Source: Ktedonobacter racemifer DSM 44963
GTDB taxonomy: Bacteria; Chloroflexota; Ktedonobacteria; Ktedonobacterales; Ktedonobacteraceae
NCBI RefSeq assembly: GCF_000178855.1
Contig: NZ_ADVG01000004.1
Span: forward strand, 868,001 to 932,000
Reading direction: 5' to 3'
DNA: 64,000 bases
The translations under genes were made by a program, and so were the position numbers. Position 1 is the stretch's first letter. The number at the start of each line of letters is the position of its first letter. Below, one piece after another: positions 35,904-44,401 of the stretch. Below the pieces are notes generated by a model. That model saw only the letters and a list, made by a program, of their open reading frames with translations. It did not search any database and was not told where the DNA came from.

Positions 35904-37211
35904 ATGAAAACGGTACTAACAGCAAAACTCAAATTGAATGCAACGCCCGAGCAGTTCAAGGCATTACGCACGATGCAACTGGCATATCGTGATGCTCTCA
36001 ACTATGTCAGTACGTATGCCTTTGAACATGGCAAGATCAGCAATGCTGTTCGCTTGCAAGAGGGAACCTATGATGAGATTCGCCTCCGTTTTCATCTCCC
36101 CTCACAAATGGCCTGTTCCGTTCCTCGCCAAGTTGGTGCTACCTATAAAGCCCTCTGGACAAAGGTGAAGAACAATGCTGCCATGCGTAAGGAAGGCAAG
36201 ACCAAGAAGCGACACAAAGGGCTTGATCAAGCTCCTACGTTTCTCTCTCCCACGTTGACCTACCAGTATAAGAAGGACTATACTTTCAAAAAAGAGCAGC
36301 ACGTAAGTATCCTCACTCTTGAGGGATGTATCGTTGTGCCTTATACTGGCTACGATGCACACGTCGCCTTGATCCAGCATGGTGCGGAGATAGGTGCATC
36401 GAAACTTTGGTATGACAAGCCCAAGAAACAGTTTTACCTGCTCGTCACCTTGGAAGTGGAGACGTCTGATCCTACCCCTGAAACGCACAAGCAGATCGTT
36501 GGCGTGGATGTGGGGATGCGATATCTCGCCGTCACGGCGACGATGCAAGGCGATTGTACCTTCCATGCTGACATCTCTCCTATTGCCAAGTCTCACCACT
36601 ATGCACGACTGAGAAAGCGTCTGCAAAAAAAAGGCACTCGTTCCGCGACGAGAAGGCTCGTCGCCATCAGTGGACGAGAGAGACGGTTGAAAGCAAACGC
36701 CAATCATGTTGTGAGTAAGCGGATCGTCCTAGAGCACCCACAAAGCTTGATTGGACTGGAGCATCTGACAGACATTCGTGAGCAGACCAAACGACGGAAA
36801 GGCAAAAAAGCCAGTGCGAAACAGCGAAAAGCCAATCGTACCTTCTCCAAATGGGCTTTTGGTGAGCTGCACGCGATGATCGCCTATAAAGCGCTCTTGC
36901 ATCGAAGTATGGCAATCAAGGTGGATGCCAACTCTACCTCTCAGGCCTGCCCCAAATGTGGGCACACCTGCAAGGAGAATCGTCCTCACAAGGGATTGCT
37001 CTTTGTCTGTCAGAATTGTCAGTATACCCTCCATGCCGATCTGGTTGGCGCGAGGAATATTGCCATGAGAACGCTTCTTATCCGGCAAGACTGGATAGGA
37101 ACGGGCGTCTTGTCAGTACGCCCTGATGTGTCGGACGATGAAGCCAAAGCAGCACGCCTGAAAAGGTATGCTGAGTTGCGGTGGAGTTCAGACACAAGCT
37201 CTCGGCTTTAG
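35904..37211 (+). CDS. tnpB: TnpB (OrfB) RNA-guided nuclease of an IS605-type element, intact
   Basis: 435 residues with all family residues: RuvC-I GVDVGMRYLAVT (D202), RuvC-II IGLEHLTDI (E286), zinc finger CPKCGHTC...CQNC (C349, C352, C369, C372) and RuvC-III HADLVGARNIA (D379). TnpB proteins use an omega RNA from the element's right end to cut the empty target and so keep the element. No tnpA is present, so it would depend on one elsewhere. A right-end sequence with GGCTTTAGCC lies at 37196-37220, overlapping the stop region. Confidence 0.9.
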   Translation: MKTVLTAKLKLNATPEQFKALRTMQLAYRDALNYVSTYAFEHGKISNAVRLQEGTYDEIRLRFHLPSQMACSVPRQVGATYKALWTKVKNNAAMRKEGKTKKRHKGLDQAPTFLSPTLTYQYKKDYTFKKEQHVSILTLEGCIVVPYTGYDAHVALIQHGAEIGASKLWYDKPKKQFYLLVTLEVETSDPTPETHKQIVGVDVGMRYLAVTATMQGDCTFHADISPIAKSHHYARLRKRLQKKGTRSATRRLVAISGRERRLKANANHVVSKRIVLEHPQSLIGLEHLTDIREQTKRRKGKKASAKQRKANRTFSKWAFGELHAMIAYKALLHRSMAIKVDANSTSQACPKCGHTCKENRPHKGLLFVCQNCQYTLHADLVGARNIAMRTLLIRQDWIGTGVLSVRPDVSDDEAKAARLKRYAELRWSSDTSSRL

Positions 37212-37225
37212 CCGTAGGGTATCCA
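37070..37225 (+). ncRNA. Candidate TnpB omega RNA region
   Basis: By analogy with known TnpB systems, the omega RNA overlaps the end of tnpB and runs through the right-end hairpin at 37196-37220. Only the position and the terminal stem support this here. Confidence 0.3.
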
Positions 37226-37298
37226 TTTTGTATAAGCAACCATCACAAAGTATCATCATCTCTTGCATATCTCAAGCAGATAGAGTATACTTGGATGT

Positions 37299-37907
37299 AT
37301 GAAGTTATCGAGTTATGCCAAGAAGATTGGGATCAGTTATAACAGCGCCTGGCGTATGTGGAAACGCGGCCAGATTCCCGGCTATCAATTGCCCACCGGC
37401 ACCGTGATCATTGATCCGCCGGAGCTTCGCTCGGTTCCGGTCCACGCCGTCGCTGTGTATGCTCGTGTTTCAAGCAGCGAAAACAAAGACAACCTGGAAA
37501 GGCAAGCCGAGCGGCTGGTGACCTGGTGCAATGCCCAAGGCTGGTCGGTCAGCAAAGTCGTCAAAGAGTGCGGCAGTGGCATCAACGATCAGCGGCCCAA
37601 GTTTCTGGCGCTGCTGGCAGATCCCAAAATCGGGCAGATCGTGGTTGAACACAAAGATCGCGCTTCTCGCTTTGGCGTGGCCTATATTCAGACCTTGTTG
37701 GCTATGCAAGGACGGAAACTGGTCATCGTCAACACCGCTGATACCGCCGAAGATGATCTCATGGGCGATTTTATCAGCATCATTCCCTCGTTTTGCGCTC
37801 GTCTTTATGGTCGCAGACAAGCCAAACGCAAGACGGAACAAGTGCTAGCGGCTTTGCAGCAGAATGGACCCGCCCGTGAGCAAGAAGCCCCAAAAAGCCT
37901 CGCTTGA
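37299..37907 (+). CDS. tnpA: IS607-family serine recombinase (TnpA)
   Basis: 202 residues. HTH KLSSYAKKIGISYNSAWRMWKRG, then the catalytic domain with VYARVSSSENKDNLERQ, KECGSGINDQRPKFLALL and VEHKDRASRFGVAYI. Complete, and clearly different from the other IS607 copy in sequence. Its end overlaps the tnpB start by 44 bp, so the two are made from one message. Confidence 0.93.
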   Translation: MKLSSYAKKIGISYNSAWRMWKRGQIPGYQLPTGTVIIDPPELRSVPVHAVAVYARVSSSENKDNLERQAERLVTWCNAQGWSVSKVVKECGSGINDQRPKFLALLADPKIGQIVVEHKDRASRFGVAYIQTLLAMQGRKLVIVNTADTAEDDLMGDFISIIPSFCARLYGRRQAKRKTEQVLAALQQNGPAREQEAPKSLA

Positions 37908-39327
37908 TGAGAAAAAAAAGCGCAAGCGCAAAAAGAAGACGAAGCAGACCATCACTCGAGCGGTGACCCATATCCGTCTCATTGAGGCCAATCCTGGCAA
38001 ACTTGAGGCGCTCGATCAGCTTGTGGCGGTTTACTTGCCGCTGTGCCAACAGTACACCACCCTGTTTTGCGAGGCCGAGACAAGCCCGGACAAGTACCAA
38101 GAAACCGTCTTCAAAACCGATCTTTCCGACCGCTTGCATCGAGTGGCAATACAGCAAGCCGCAGGCATTGCCAAAAGCGTTCGCACGAATCGAGCGAACG
38201 CCTATCAGGCGTACCTGGAAGATGTGGCTGATTACGCTCAGGCCAAAGCTCAGGCGGAAGGCCGGATGTCCGCCTTCAAACGCCGCGAACCGACCTGGAC
38301 CGAATGGGACCTCCCTGTGCTGCGTGTGCCAGTCATCCAAGCCAATGTCAACGTGGTGGTGCTCGAGAAGTCGGAGGACTCCACGTTCGACTACTGGCTG
38401 CGCGTGTCCACCTTAGATGTCGGGAATCCGCTTCGAGTCCCAGTCAAACTCGCCTCCTATCACAAACGAGCACTCGAAGGCCGCACGCTCAATGCATCCA
38501 CAACACTTCACAAGCGCAATGGAGTCTGGTGGCTGACGCTCTCCTTTGACGAGGACGTTCCTCTTCAAACCAAGCCTGACGCCCCTACAGTAGGCGTCGA
38601 TGTGGGCATTGCCCATTTCCTCACGACCTCCACCAATAAAGCGTATGGCAGTTTTCATGGCAAGATGGCCCGACAGCACAAGCACGATCGGGAAAAGCGT
38701 CGCCGCAAGGCGAAACTGCGAGCCTGTCTGGAAAAGAAAGGCGTCCCAAAGGGCAAGCTTCCTTCGACAAGTTCTGAAACGTCGCAACGCTTGAGCCGTC
38801 ACGTCAAGCAAGAGATCAACCGGGCGGTCAATGCGTTGGTCAAAGATCATCGAGATGCCAGACTCATTTATGAGGACCTCAATGTGGCCTCGATGCGCTT
38901 CAAAGCAAGGGTGATGAACAGTTATCTGTATGCTTCTCACCTGGGGCATATCCCAGAGCAGCTGGCCTGGGCCGCCGCCAAACAGGGCATGGCAGCCCAC
39001 ACGGTCCGAGCCGCCTATTCCTCTCAGGAATGCCCCCGCTGCCATTATGTCGATCGCGCTAATCGGCCGAACCAGAAAACCTTCAAGTGCCTGGTCTGTG
39101 GTTACGCAGACCAGGCCGACCGCAAAGCCGCACAGACGCTCGCGGGACGCTGGGGGGATCGGAAACTGGCGGCATGTCGCTCGACCTCGGAGGTCAAGGC
39201 GCTCCTCATGACGCGGCATGAAGCGTGGAAACAGCAGAATCAGCAGAGGATCCAGGATGCCGGGCCTCCCGTCCAGTTGAGCTTCTGGGATCCCCCAGAG
39301 ATGTTCCTGGAATCATCTCACGAGTGA
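37864..39327 (+). CDS. tnpB: TnpB of IS607 element, intact
   Basis: 487 residues. A lysine-rich N-terminus is followed by RuvC-I VGVDVGIAHFL (D246), RuvC-II RLIYEDLNVASM (E337), zinc finger CPRCH...CLVC (C390, C393, C409, C412) and the last Asp in QADRKAAQTLA (D419). It has about 60 residues after the RuvC-III Asp, longer than many TnpBs. All catalytic residues are present, so this is a candidate active RNA-guided nuclease. The C-terminal end and the next 100 bp may encode its omega RNA. Confidence 0.9.
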   Translation: MDPPVSKKPQKASLDEKKKRKRKKKTKQTITRAVTHIRLIEANPGKLEALDQLVAVYLPLCQQYTTLFCEAETSPDKYQETVFKTDLSDRLHRVAIQQAAGIAKSVRTNRANAYQAYLEDVADYAQAKAQAEGRMSAFKRREPTWTEWDLPVLRVPVIQANVNVVVLEKSEDSTFDYWLRVSTLDVGNPLRVPVKLASYHKRALEGRTLNASTTLHKRNGVWWLTLSFDEDVPLQTKPDAPTVGVDVGIAHFLTTSTNKAYGSFHGKMARQHKHDREKRRRKAKLRACLEKKGVPKGKLPSTSSETSQRLSRHVKQEINRAVNALVKDHRDARLIYEDLNVASMRFKARVMNSYLYASHLGHIPEQLAWAAAKQGMAAHTVRAAYSSQECPRCHYVDRANRPNQKTFKCLVCGYADQADRKAAQTLAGRWGDRKLAACRSTSEVKALLMTRHEAWKQQNQQRIQDAGPPVQLSFWDPPEMFLESSHE

Positions 39328-39528
39328 ACATCTCTCAGTAGAGAGAGGTGCATAGGATGCTCGTAGTGCATCCTCCCGCCTAGTCCGCTGTTTGGTAAAC
39401 AGGCGTAGGTTAAAGTGAGAAGGATAATCATTGCAATAGATGGTTATGCTTTGATCAACTATAACCTCACCCTCTTAGGTATACTAATTTGATGTAGACA
39501 TGTCCTGCTTAGCAGACGGAGCTGACCT

Positions 39529-39846
39529 ATGGGATACTTTGATCTTCATCCACGCGATGTTGAGAGCGCACACATTCAGCAGAAAATTGAAGACCTGACA
39601 GAACGTATCGACGCGATTGATGACGAGATTCTCTTCTACCAGGATCGCATGACGGCCTTCCATAATACTAATGAGTTCTTTCGAGTCCTGCATCGCATTG
39701 ATGGGCTGACCCGTGAAGAGAACCAGCTTTACAATGAACTCAACTATGAGAAGCAGAGGCTCTATGAGCGCCGCGCGACATCTGAACTCTCGCCCTACCA
39801 ATCACCCCCTAATGATCGCCCTTTTTTAGATAGGTCAGATAGGTAG
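39529..39846 (+). CDS. Small coiled-coil protein, unknown
   Basis: 105 residues with heptad-rich, charged sequence (residues 15-80, IQQKIEDLTERIDAIDDEIL...) predicting a coiled coil, and a Pro-rich tail. No family recognised and no membrane segment. The ATG has only a weak ribosome site (GGAGCTGACC). Confidence 0.65.
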   Translation: MGYFDLHPRDVESAHIQQKIEDLTERIDAIDDEILFYQDRMTAFHNTNEFFRVLHRIDGLTREENQLYNELNYEKQRLYERRATSELSPYQSPPNDRPFLDRSDR

Positions 39847-39989
39847 CTTCCTCTCGCCTAGCGGGGGAGACGAACAGCGCTCCCCTGCTTCTCTATGCCA
39901 TCATTCCCAGAAAACACGCCTTGCCTAGTAAAAAGTGTCGTCCTCAAACGTGATATAGACTGAAACTTTGCGTGCGAGGACAAATAGCT

Positions 39990-40424
39990 ATGTACTTTGC
40001 TACCTGGTTGGAACAGTATCAATTCGAGAAGTTCGTTCTCGATGTCGCGATTGCTACGCTTAAATATGGGGGCGTGACCTCTCAACTCTCCAGCTACCAG
40101 TTCTTAGACCCTATCGATGCCTGGGGTCTGCCAAAATATCCGGATAAGACGCTCATTCTCAATCCCGAGGCCAATATCGCCGAGGGTTTACATAACTTTA
40201 TTCAAACGAATGAGGGCTACCTGCGCGAGCCTGATACCTGGTTGGGAACCTGGATCAATCCAAATACACTCTGCTGCTATCTGGATGTGACCCTGATCTG
40301 TCCTCGCCTGGAGGAGGCGCGGCGCGAGGCCATCCAGCGCAGCCAGACAGGAAAGCGCCCCGTCCTGGCGCTCTATAATTTCAAGCACAACAAGACACTC
40401 TATCTCAACCAGCCAACAATGTAA
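39990..40424 (+). CDS. Conserved-looking protein of unknown function
   Basis: 144 residues, soluble. It contains WLEQYQFEKFVLDVAIATLK, LGTWINPNTLCCYLDVTLICPRLEEA and a closing ALYNFKHNKTLYL. No domain recognised. The ATG at 39990 has GAGGA nine bases upstream. It is followed by a hairpin shared with the convergent aldo-keto reductase gene. Confidence 0.7.
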   Translation: MYFATWLEQYQFEKFVLDVAIATLKYGGVTSQLSSYQFLDPIDAWGLPKYPDKTLILNPEANIAEGLHNFIQTNEGYLREPDTWLGTWINPNTLCCYLDVTLICPRLEEARREAIQRSQTGKRPVLALYNFKHNKTLYLNQPTM

Positions 40425-40476
40425 CAGTAGCCGCGTACGCCAATAGCGAACCTGCTACTGGCGTACGCGGCTACTG
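40425..40476. terminator. 23-bp stem hairpin of the GTAGCCGCGTAC family, bidirectional
   Basis: Arms 40425-40447 and 40454-40476 pair with one mismatch. It lies between two convergent genes and can serve both. Confidence 0.75.
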
Positions 40477-40495
40477 GTGGGATACATTGCTTTCG

Positions 40496-41449
40496 CTAGC
40501 GGTGGGCCAGCATGAATTTTTCGAGATCGTGCAGTTCGCTATCGCTCAGGCGATATTCAGCCGCGGCGACCATGTCCTCGATCTGCGAGGGGCGGCGCGA
40601 GCCGACGATGGCGGCTGTGACTGCTGGATTGCGCAGCGTCCAGGCCACGGCGACCACGCCCGCGGTGACGTTATGCGCCTGGCCAATTTCCTGTAACATG
40701 TGCGCCAGCTCCAGGTTGCGTGAGAGAGCAGGCTCTTTAAAGTTGTCGGCATTCTTGCGCCAGTCGTCGTCAGGCATCTGCTCGATGCGCTCCTTCGTCA
40801 TGCGACCAGTTAGAAGGCCCGAGGCCATGGGCGAGTAGACAATCACGCCTATATCGTTCTTCTCACAATAGGGGAGAATTTCCTTCTCCACATCGGGATT
40901 AATCAACGAATAGGGCGGCTGCAACGTCTCCACAGGGGCAATACGCTCGGCACGCTGCATCTGCTCGACATTGAAGTTTGAGACACTGATGTGGCGTACC
41001 TTGCCCTCGCGTTTCAGCTTGGCCAGCGCGCTCCATCCCTCCTCAATATCGGGTTCGGGATTGGGCCAGTGAATCTGGTAGAGGTCGATATAATCAACGC
41101 CCAGGCGCTTAAGACTGGCCTCGGCCTCGCGTTTGATGGAGCCCGCCTTCAGGCTATTGCTTATCTGGCGCTTCTCATCCCAGACCAGGGAACACTTGGT
41201 AAAGATAAGTGGCCTCTCACGACCTTTGATGGCCTTCCCAACGACCTCCTCCGAATGACCCAAGCCATACACGGCAGCAGTATCGATCCAGTTAATGCCC
41301 AGGTCCAGGCCACGCTTAATGGTCGCGATAGACTCCTGATCATCCTGAGAACCCCAGCCGGCGTCCCAACCGCCTCCACCCATGGCCCACGCTCCAATAC
41401 CAATCGGAGTGATCTGCATATCGGTTTTGCCAAAGCGGCGAGTTTGCAT
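40496..41449 (-). CDS. Aldo/keto reductase
   Basis: 317 residues, the normal length for the family, a TIM barrel using NADPH to reduce aldehydes or ketones. The catalytic tetrad is visible: D56 and Y61 (WIDTAAVYGLGHSE), K85 (IFTKC) and H127 (YQIHWPNP). The cofactor-binding end includes AIVGSRRPSQIEDMVAAAEY. It resembles AKR families such as YhdN-like enzymes; the substrate is unknown. Own unit, ending at the 40425 hairpin. Confidence 0.93.
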   Translation of the reverse strand: MQTRRFGKTDMQITPIGIGAWAMGGGGWDAGWGSQDDQESIATIKRGLDLGINWIDTAAVYGLGHSEEVVGKAIKGRERPLIFTKCSLVWDEKRQISNSLKAGSIKREAEASLKRLGVDYIDLYQIHWPNPEPDIEEGWSALAKLKREGKVRHISVSNFNVEQMQRAERIAPVETLQPPYSLINPDVEKEILPYCEKNDIGVIVYSPMASGLLTGRMTKERIEQMPDDDWRKNADNFKEPALSRNLELAHMLQEIGQAHNVTAGVVAVAWTLRNPAVTAAIVGSRRPSQIEDMVAAAEYRLSDSELHDLEKFMLAHR

Positions 41450-41537
41450 ATTAATTTCCCCTTACTACTACATAAACAACAGGTAGGCACACGACCGGTT
41501 TACAAGCATTATACGTAGCGCACCTGCACAACGGATA

Positions 41538-41565
41538 CATAGGGGAGAGAGTCCAAGCTTGCTTG
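41538..41565 (-). terminator. Short hairpin before the S51 gene stop
   Basis: GTCCAAGC and TTGGAC pair around a short loop between the S51 peptidase gene and the aldo-keto reductase gene. Confidence 0.4.
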
Positions 41566-41569
41566 GACC

Positions 41570-42334
41570 CTACAATTCGATTTCCGCGCCCGCCTGGAAG
41601 ACGCTTGGTTCCGCATTAGCTGCGAAAAGCGTCACGCTCTGCTGGCCCATGACACGCCAGGTCGCAATACTACCATCCCGTGGCTCATAGGTGCGCACCA
41701 GGGCAGTGTTCTCGTCGATGCCTACAAGTACACACCCTTCAGGCGCGCTCGCGATAATCCTCTTCTGCAGCTCTTCGCCCATCCAGTGGCGCATGCGATC
41801 AAAATGTGGGAAGACCACAATATGCGACACAAGCCCAAGAGCCCTGGTCCAACGCGGCTCCTGGCCAGCGCGGATATCGCGAATCGCCAGGGTAAAGCCT
41901 CCCACGGCCATAGCGCCCGCGCTACAGCCCGCCAGCGACATCCCCCCACGATACGCCGCCTCAATACGCCGCCAGGCCTCTGAATCCCGCATCGACTCAA
42001 TTACATGCTGCGGATCACCACCCGAGAAATAAACCAGGTTGCTCTCCTCAAGCAGCGCGACCTGCTCAGGATCATTCGCGCTCTGATGGTCAATAATGCG
42101 CGTCGCCCGCACCTCTTTGACGCCCAGGCGCCGAAAATGCGAGCTCCCCAGGCCATTCCAATAGTTGGGGCCATTGGCCTCCAGGCCGCTGGCCGTAGGC
42201 AAGAGCGCAACCCGGCTCTCTTTCACAGCTCCGCCTCGCGCCTCCAGCAGATAGGCATCCACCTCATTCATCACATCCAGGTACTCACCCGATCCCAACA
42301 GGGCCAGCATCCCTGCCTCTGTAAACTGCTCCAT
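41570..42334 (-). CDS. Peptidase S51 / cyanophycinase-like protein
   Basis: 254 residues. LALLGSGEYLDVM, YFSGGDPQHVIESM, the serine motif AGCSAGAMAVGG (S138) and FPHFDRMRHWM match the S51 family, whose members cleave Asp-containing or alpha-aspartyl peptides and cyanophycin. The motif is closer to the classical GxSAGA than that of the S51-like gene at 24.4 kb, and it lacks the CysRS-like tail. The ATG at 42334 has GGGGAGA upstream. Confidence 0.88.
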   Translation of the reverse strand: MEQFTEAGMLALLGSGEYLDVMNEVDAYLLEARGGAVKESRVALLPTASGLEANGPNYWNGLGSSHFRRLGVKEVRATRIIDHQSANDPEQVALLEESNLVYFSGGDPQHVIESMRDSEAWRRIEAAYRGGMSLAGCSAGAMAVGGFTLAIRDIRAGQEPRWTRALGLVSHIVVFPHFDRMRHWMGEELQKRIIASAPEGCVLVGIDENTALVRTYEPRDGSIATWRVMGQQSVTLFAANAEPSVFQAGAEIEL

Positions 42335-42421
42335 ATCTATCTCCCCAGAAAACATAATTTACTATTGTCTCAAGCATAGTCTCTATCATACACTGAAATA
42401 AATCAATATGAGGCAGAGTAT

Positions 42422-43000
42422 ATGCAGCATACTACCCAAATTATTACCGCAGGCGTATATGTGAATGTAGCTGGTTATTTCCCCTTCTTGGTAGGGCCAA
42501 CAAAGTCTGGACAGGCCCTCGCTGTCTTTAGGCTCGGCGGCCACCGCGAAGGTCAAGAAACAGGCTGGGAGTGCGCGGCCCGCGAGGCGTATGAGGAGGC
42601 TTCGCTACGCATCATTCCACGCGAGGCACCCGCAACATACTGGGTAGACAGCACAGACCCAGAGATTGCCCATCCAGGCACCTGGCCCATGCAAGCTACT
42701 GATGGGGTCGCCCCCATTCTGGTCACCAGTCGTGACAATGGGACCATCACACCCATGTATTTGGCTCATGCATATGATGAACCACAACCGCAAAACGAGG
42801 CAAAGGCCCTTCTACTTCTCAGCCCAACCGACATCGCCTACATCACCACAAGCAGTGTAACGCTCGAACAATATCTCGCTAGAGGAGGCAAGGCCATCTT
42901 CCGAGCGGACCTTCCCCAGCATCTCCCCCTGAAACCCTTCCTCCAGCTCCACTGGCTACACAAACTCCTCCAAATGCATCCCGAAATTGCCGATGAGTAA
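42422..43000 (+). CDS. Nudix-fold protein
   Basis: 192 residues. The Nudix box reads GGHREGQETGWECAAREAYEEASL, with Ser where the motif usually has Gly near the end; the acidic cluster that binds metal is kept. Family enzymes hydrolyse nucleoside diphosphates linked to other groups. The C-terminal 60 residues are of unknown role. It is divergent from the S51 gene (88 bp apart). Confidence 0.8.
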   Translation: MQHTTQIITAGVYVNVAGYFPFLVGPTKSGQALAVFRLGGHREGQETGWECAAREAYEEASLRIIPREAPATYWVDSTDPEIAHPGTWPMQATDGVAPILVTSRDNGTITPMYLAHAYDEPQPQNEAKALLLLSPTDIAYITTSSVTLEQYLARGGKAIFRADLPQHLPLKPFLQLHWLHKLLQMHPEIADE

Positions 43001-43246
43001 GCAAGGCCAAACAGGTGAAAATATAGTGGTTGCACATACGCCCATTTAGCTGGTCTTATCCTGCATCAAAAACAGCCATGAACACAATGACCATTTCCCT
43101 AGCGAGAGAGCAACCGGCAAAATAAAATTCTTAATATGAAACTAGAAAATCGGCTTTCTCCGTAACGGTACCAGGTCTGTATGCGTAGAATATTTTTAGA
43201 GAGTCTGAGAGCTGTGCAAGATCTTTTCACAGGAAAGGGACGCGCA

Positions 43247-44317
43247 ATGAAGATGTATCTCGCTATGCAGAGAGAACTGGTCGTCGTTGAGCAGGCGGGC
43301 GAAGGCTGGCAGGCCCATACGTTTCTGGAGGGCTTGCAACCGACCTGCCTGGCAGTCGATCCTTTTAGGTCTGAGATTGTATATTGTGGCACCTTTGGGC
43401 GAGGACTCTGGCGAAGTGAAGACGCGGGGCGCTCCTGGCAACCTGTTGGCGATGCCGGAGCTGCGATGGAGCCTTACGAGAATAATGGCATCACTCAACC
43501 ACATATCACCTCGCTCGCGATCAGCTTGACCGAGCAGAACCAAGGCTATGGAGTGGTGTATGCTGGCTCTGAGCCAAGCACTATCTATCGCTCAGAGGAT
43601 GGTGGGCAGAACTGGCGCGAGCTGAAGGCCTTGCGCGAGTTGCCTTCCGCGCCCTCCTGGCGCTTTCCACCTCGCCCCTACACCAGCCATGTGCGCTGGA
43701 TTACACCGGATCCCAGGGTGCCGGGGCGCCTCTTCGCGGCCATCGAAGCCGGCGCACTTGTGCGCAGCCTGGACGGTGGCGAGACCTGGGAGGATCGCGT
43801 CCCCGATGCGCCCATTGATACCCATACCTTGGTGATGCATCCTCAGGCACCCGACTGTCTGTACTCGGCTGCGGGCGATGGCTTCTCCTCGCCGGGGCGA
43901 GGCTATAATGAGAGTTATGATGGCGGGCAAAGCTGGCAGCGACCCGACGAGGGCCTGGAGCAGCACTATCTCTGGGGCTTGGCCGTTGATCCCGGCAATC
44001 CAGATACCATTGTGGTCTCCGCCTCTCCGGGACCCTATGCCGCCCATCACCAGCGCGAAGAGGCCCAGTCCGCCATCTACCTGAAGCAAGCAAGCCAGCC
44101 CTGGAGACGCATCTCGGATGGACTCCCCGATATAGAAGGAACGGTCGTGCCCGTCCTGGCAAGTCACGAGGCCGAACCCGGCGTCTTCTATGCGCTCTGC
44201 AACCGTGGCCTCTACCGCTCAGCCGACGCGGGCCAGCACTGGAAGGTGCTTCCCATTCCCTGGAAAGAGGAGTACCTCACCCAGCACCACCAGGCCCTCG
44301 CCCTCAGCACAACCTAA
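43247..44317 (+). CDS. BNR/Asp-box beta-propeller protein
   Basis: 356 residues with five Asp-box repeats: SEDAGRSW, SEDGGQNW, SLDGGETW, SYDGGQSW and SADAGQHW, each in a beta-propeller blade (sialidase/VPS10-like fold). Without an N-terminal signal it is likely cytosolic; it may be a glycoside-binding or exo-alpha-sialidase-like protein, but the catalytic Arg triad was not identified. ATG 43247 has AAAGGGA ahead; the in-frame start at 43181 is unlikely. A 30-bp hairpin follows, shared with the convergent permease gene. Confidence 0.85.
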   Translation: MKMYLAMQRELVVVEQAGEGWQAHTFLEGLQPTCLAVDPFRSEIVYCGTFGRGLWRSEDAGRSWQPVGDAGAAMEPYENNGITQPHITSLAISLTEQNQGYGVVYAGSEPSTIYRSEDGGQNWRELKALRELPSAPSWRFPPRPYTSHVRWITPDPRVPGRLFAAIEAGALVRSLDGGETWEDRVPDAPIDTHTLVMHPQAPDCLYSAAGDGFSSPGRGYNESYDGGQSWQRPDEGLEQHYLWGLAVDPGNPDTIVVSASPGPYAAHHQREEAQSAIYLKQASQPWRRISDGLPDIEGTVVPVLASHEAEPGVFYALCNRGLYRSADAGQHWKVLPIPWKEEYLTQHHQALALSTT

Positions 44318-44326
44318 ACAACACCC

Positions 44327-44395
44327 CAAGTAGCCGCGTACGCCAGTAGCGGGCGCTGTGTACGGGCGCCCGCTACTGGCGTACGCGGCTACTTG
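44327..44395. terminator. 30-bp perfect stem hairpin of the GTAGCCGCGTAC family
   Basis: Arms 44327-44356 and 44366-44395 are fully complementary. It lies between convergent genes. It shares 20 or more bases with 20083-20107 and 40428-40448. Confidence 0.8.
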
Positions 44396-44401
44396 ATGCA
44401 G

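Noticed and set aside
43592..44167. 191-codon minus-strand frame in the BNR-repeat gene
   Set aside because: Antisense to five regular Asp-box repeats.
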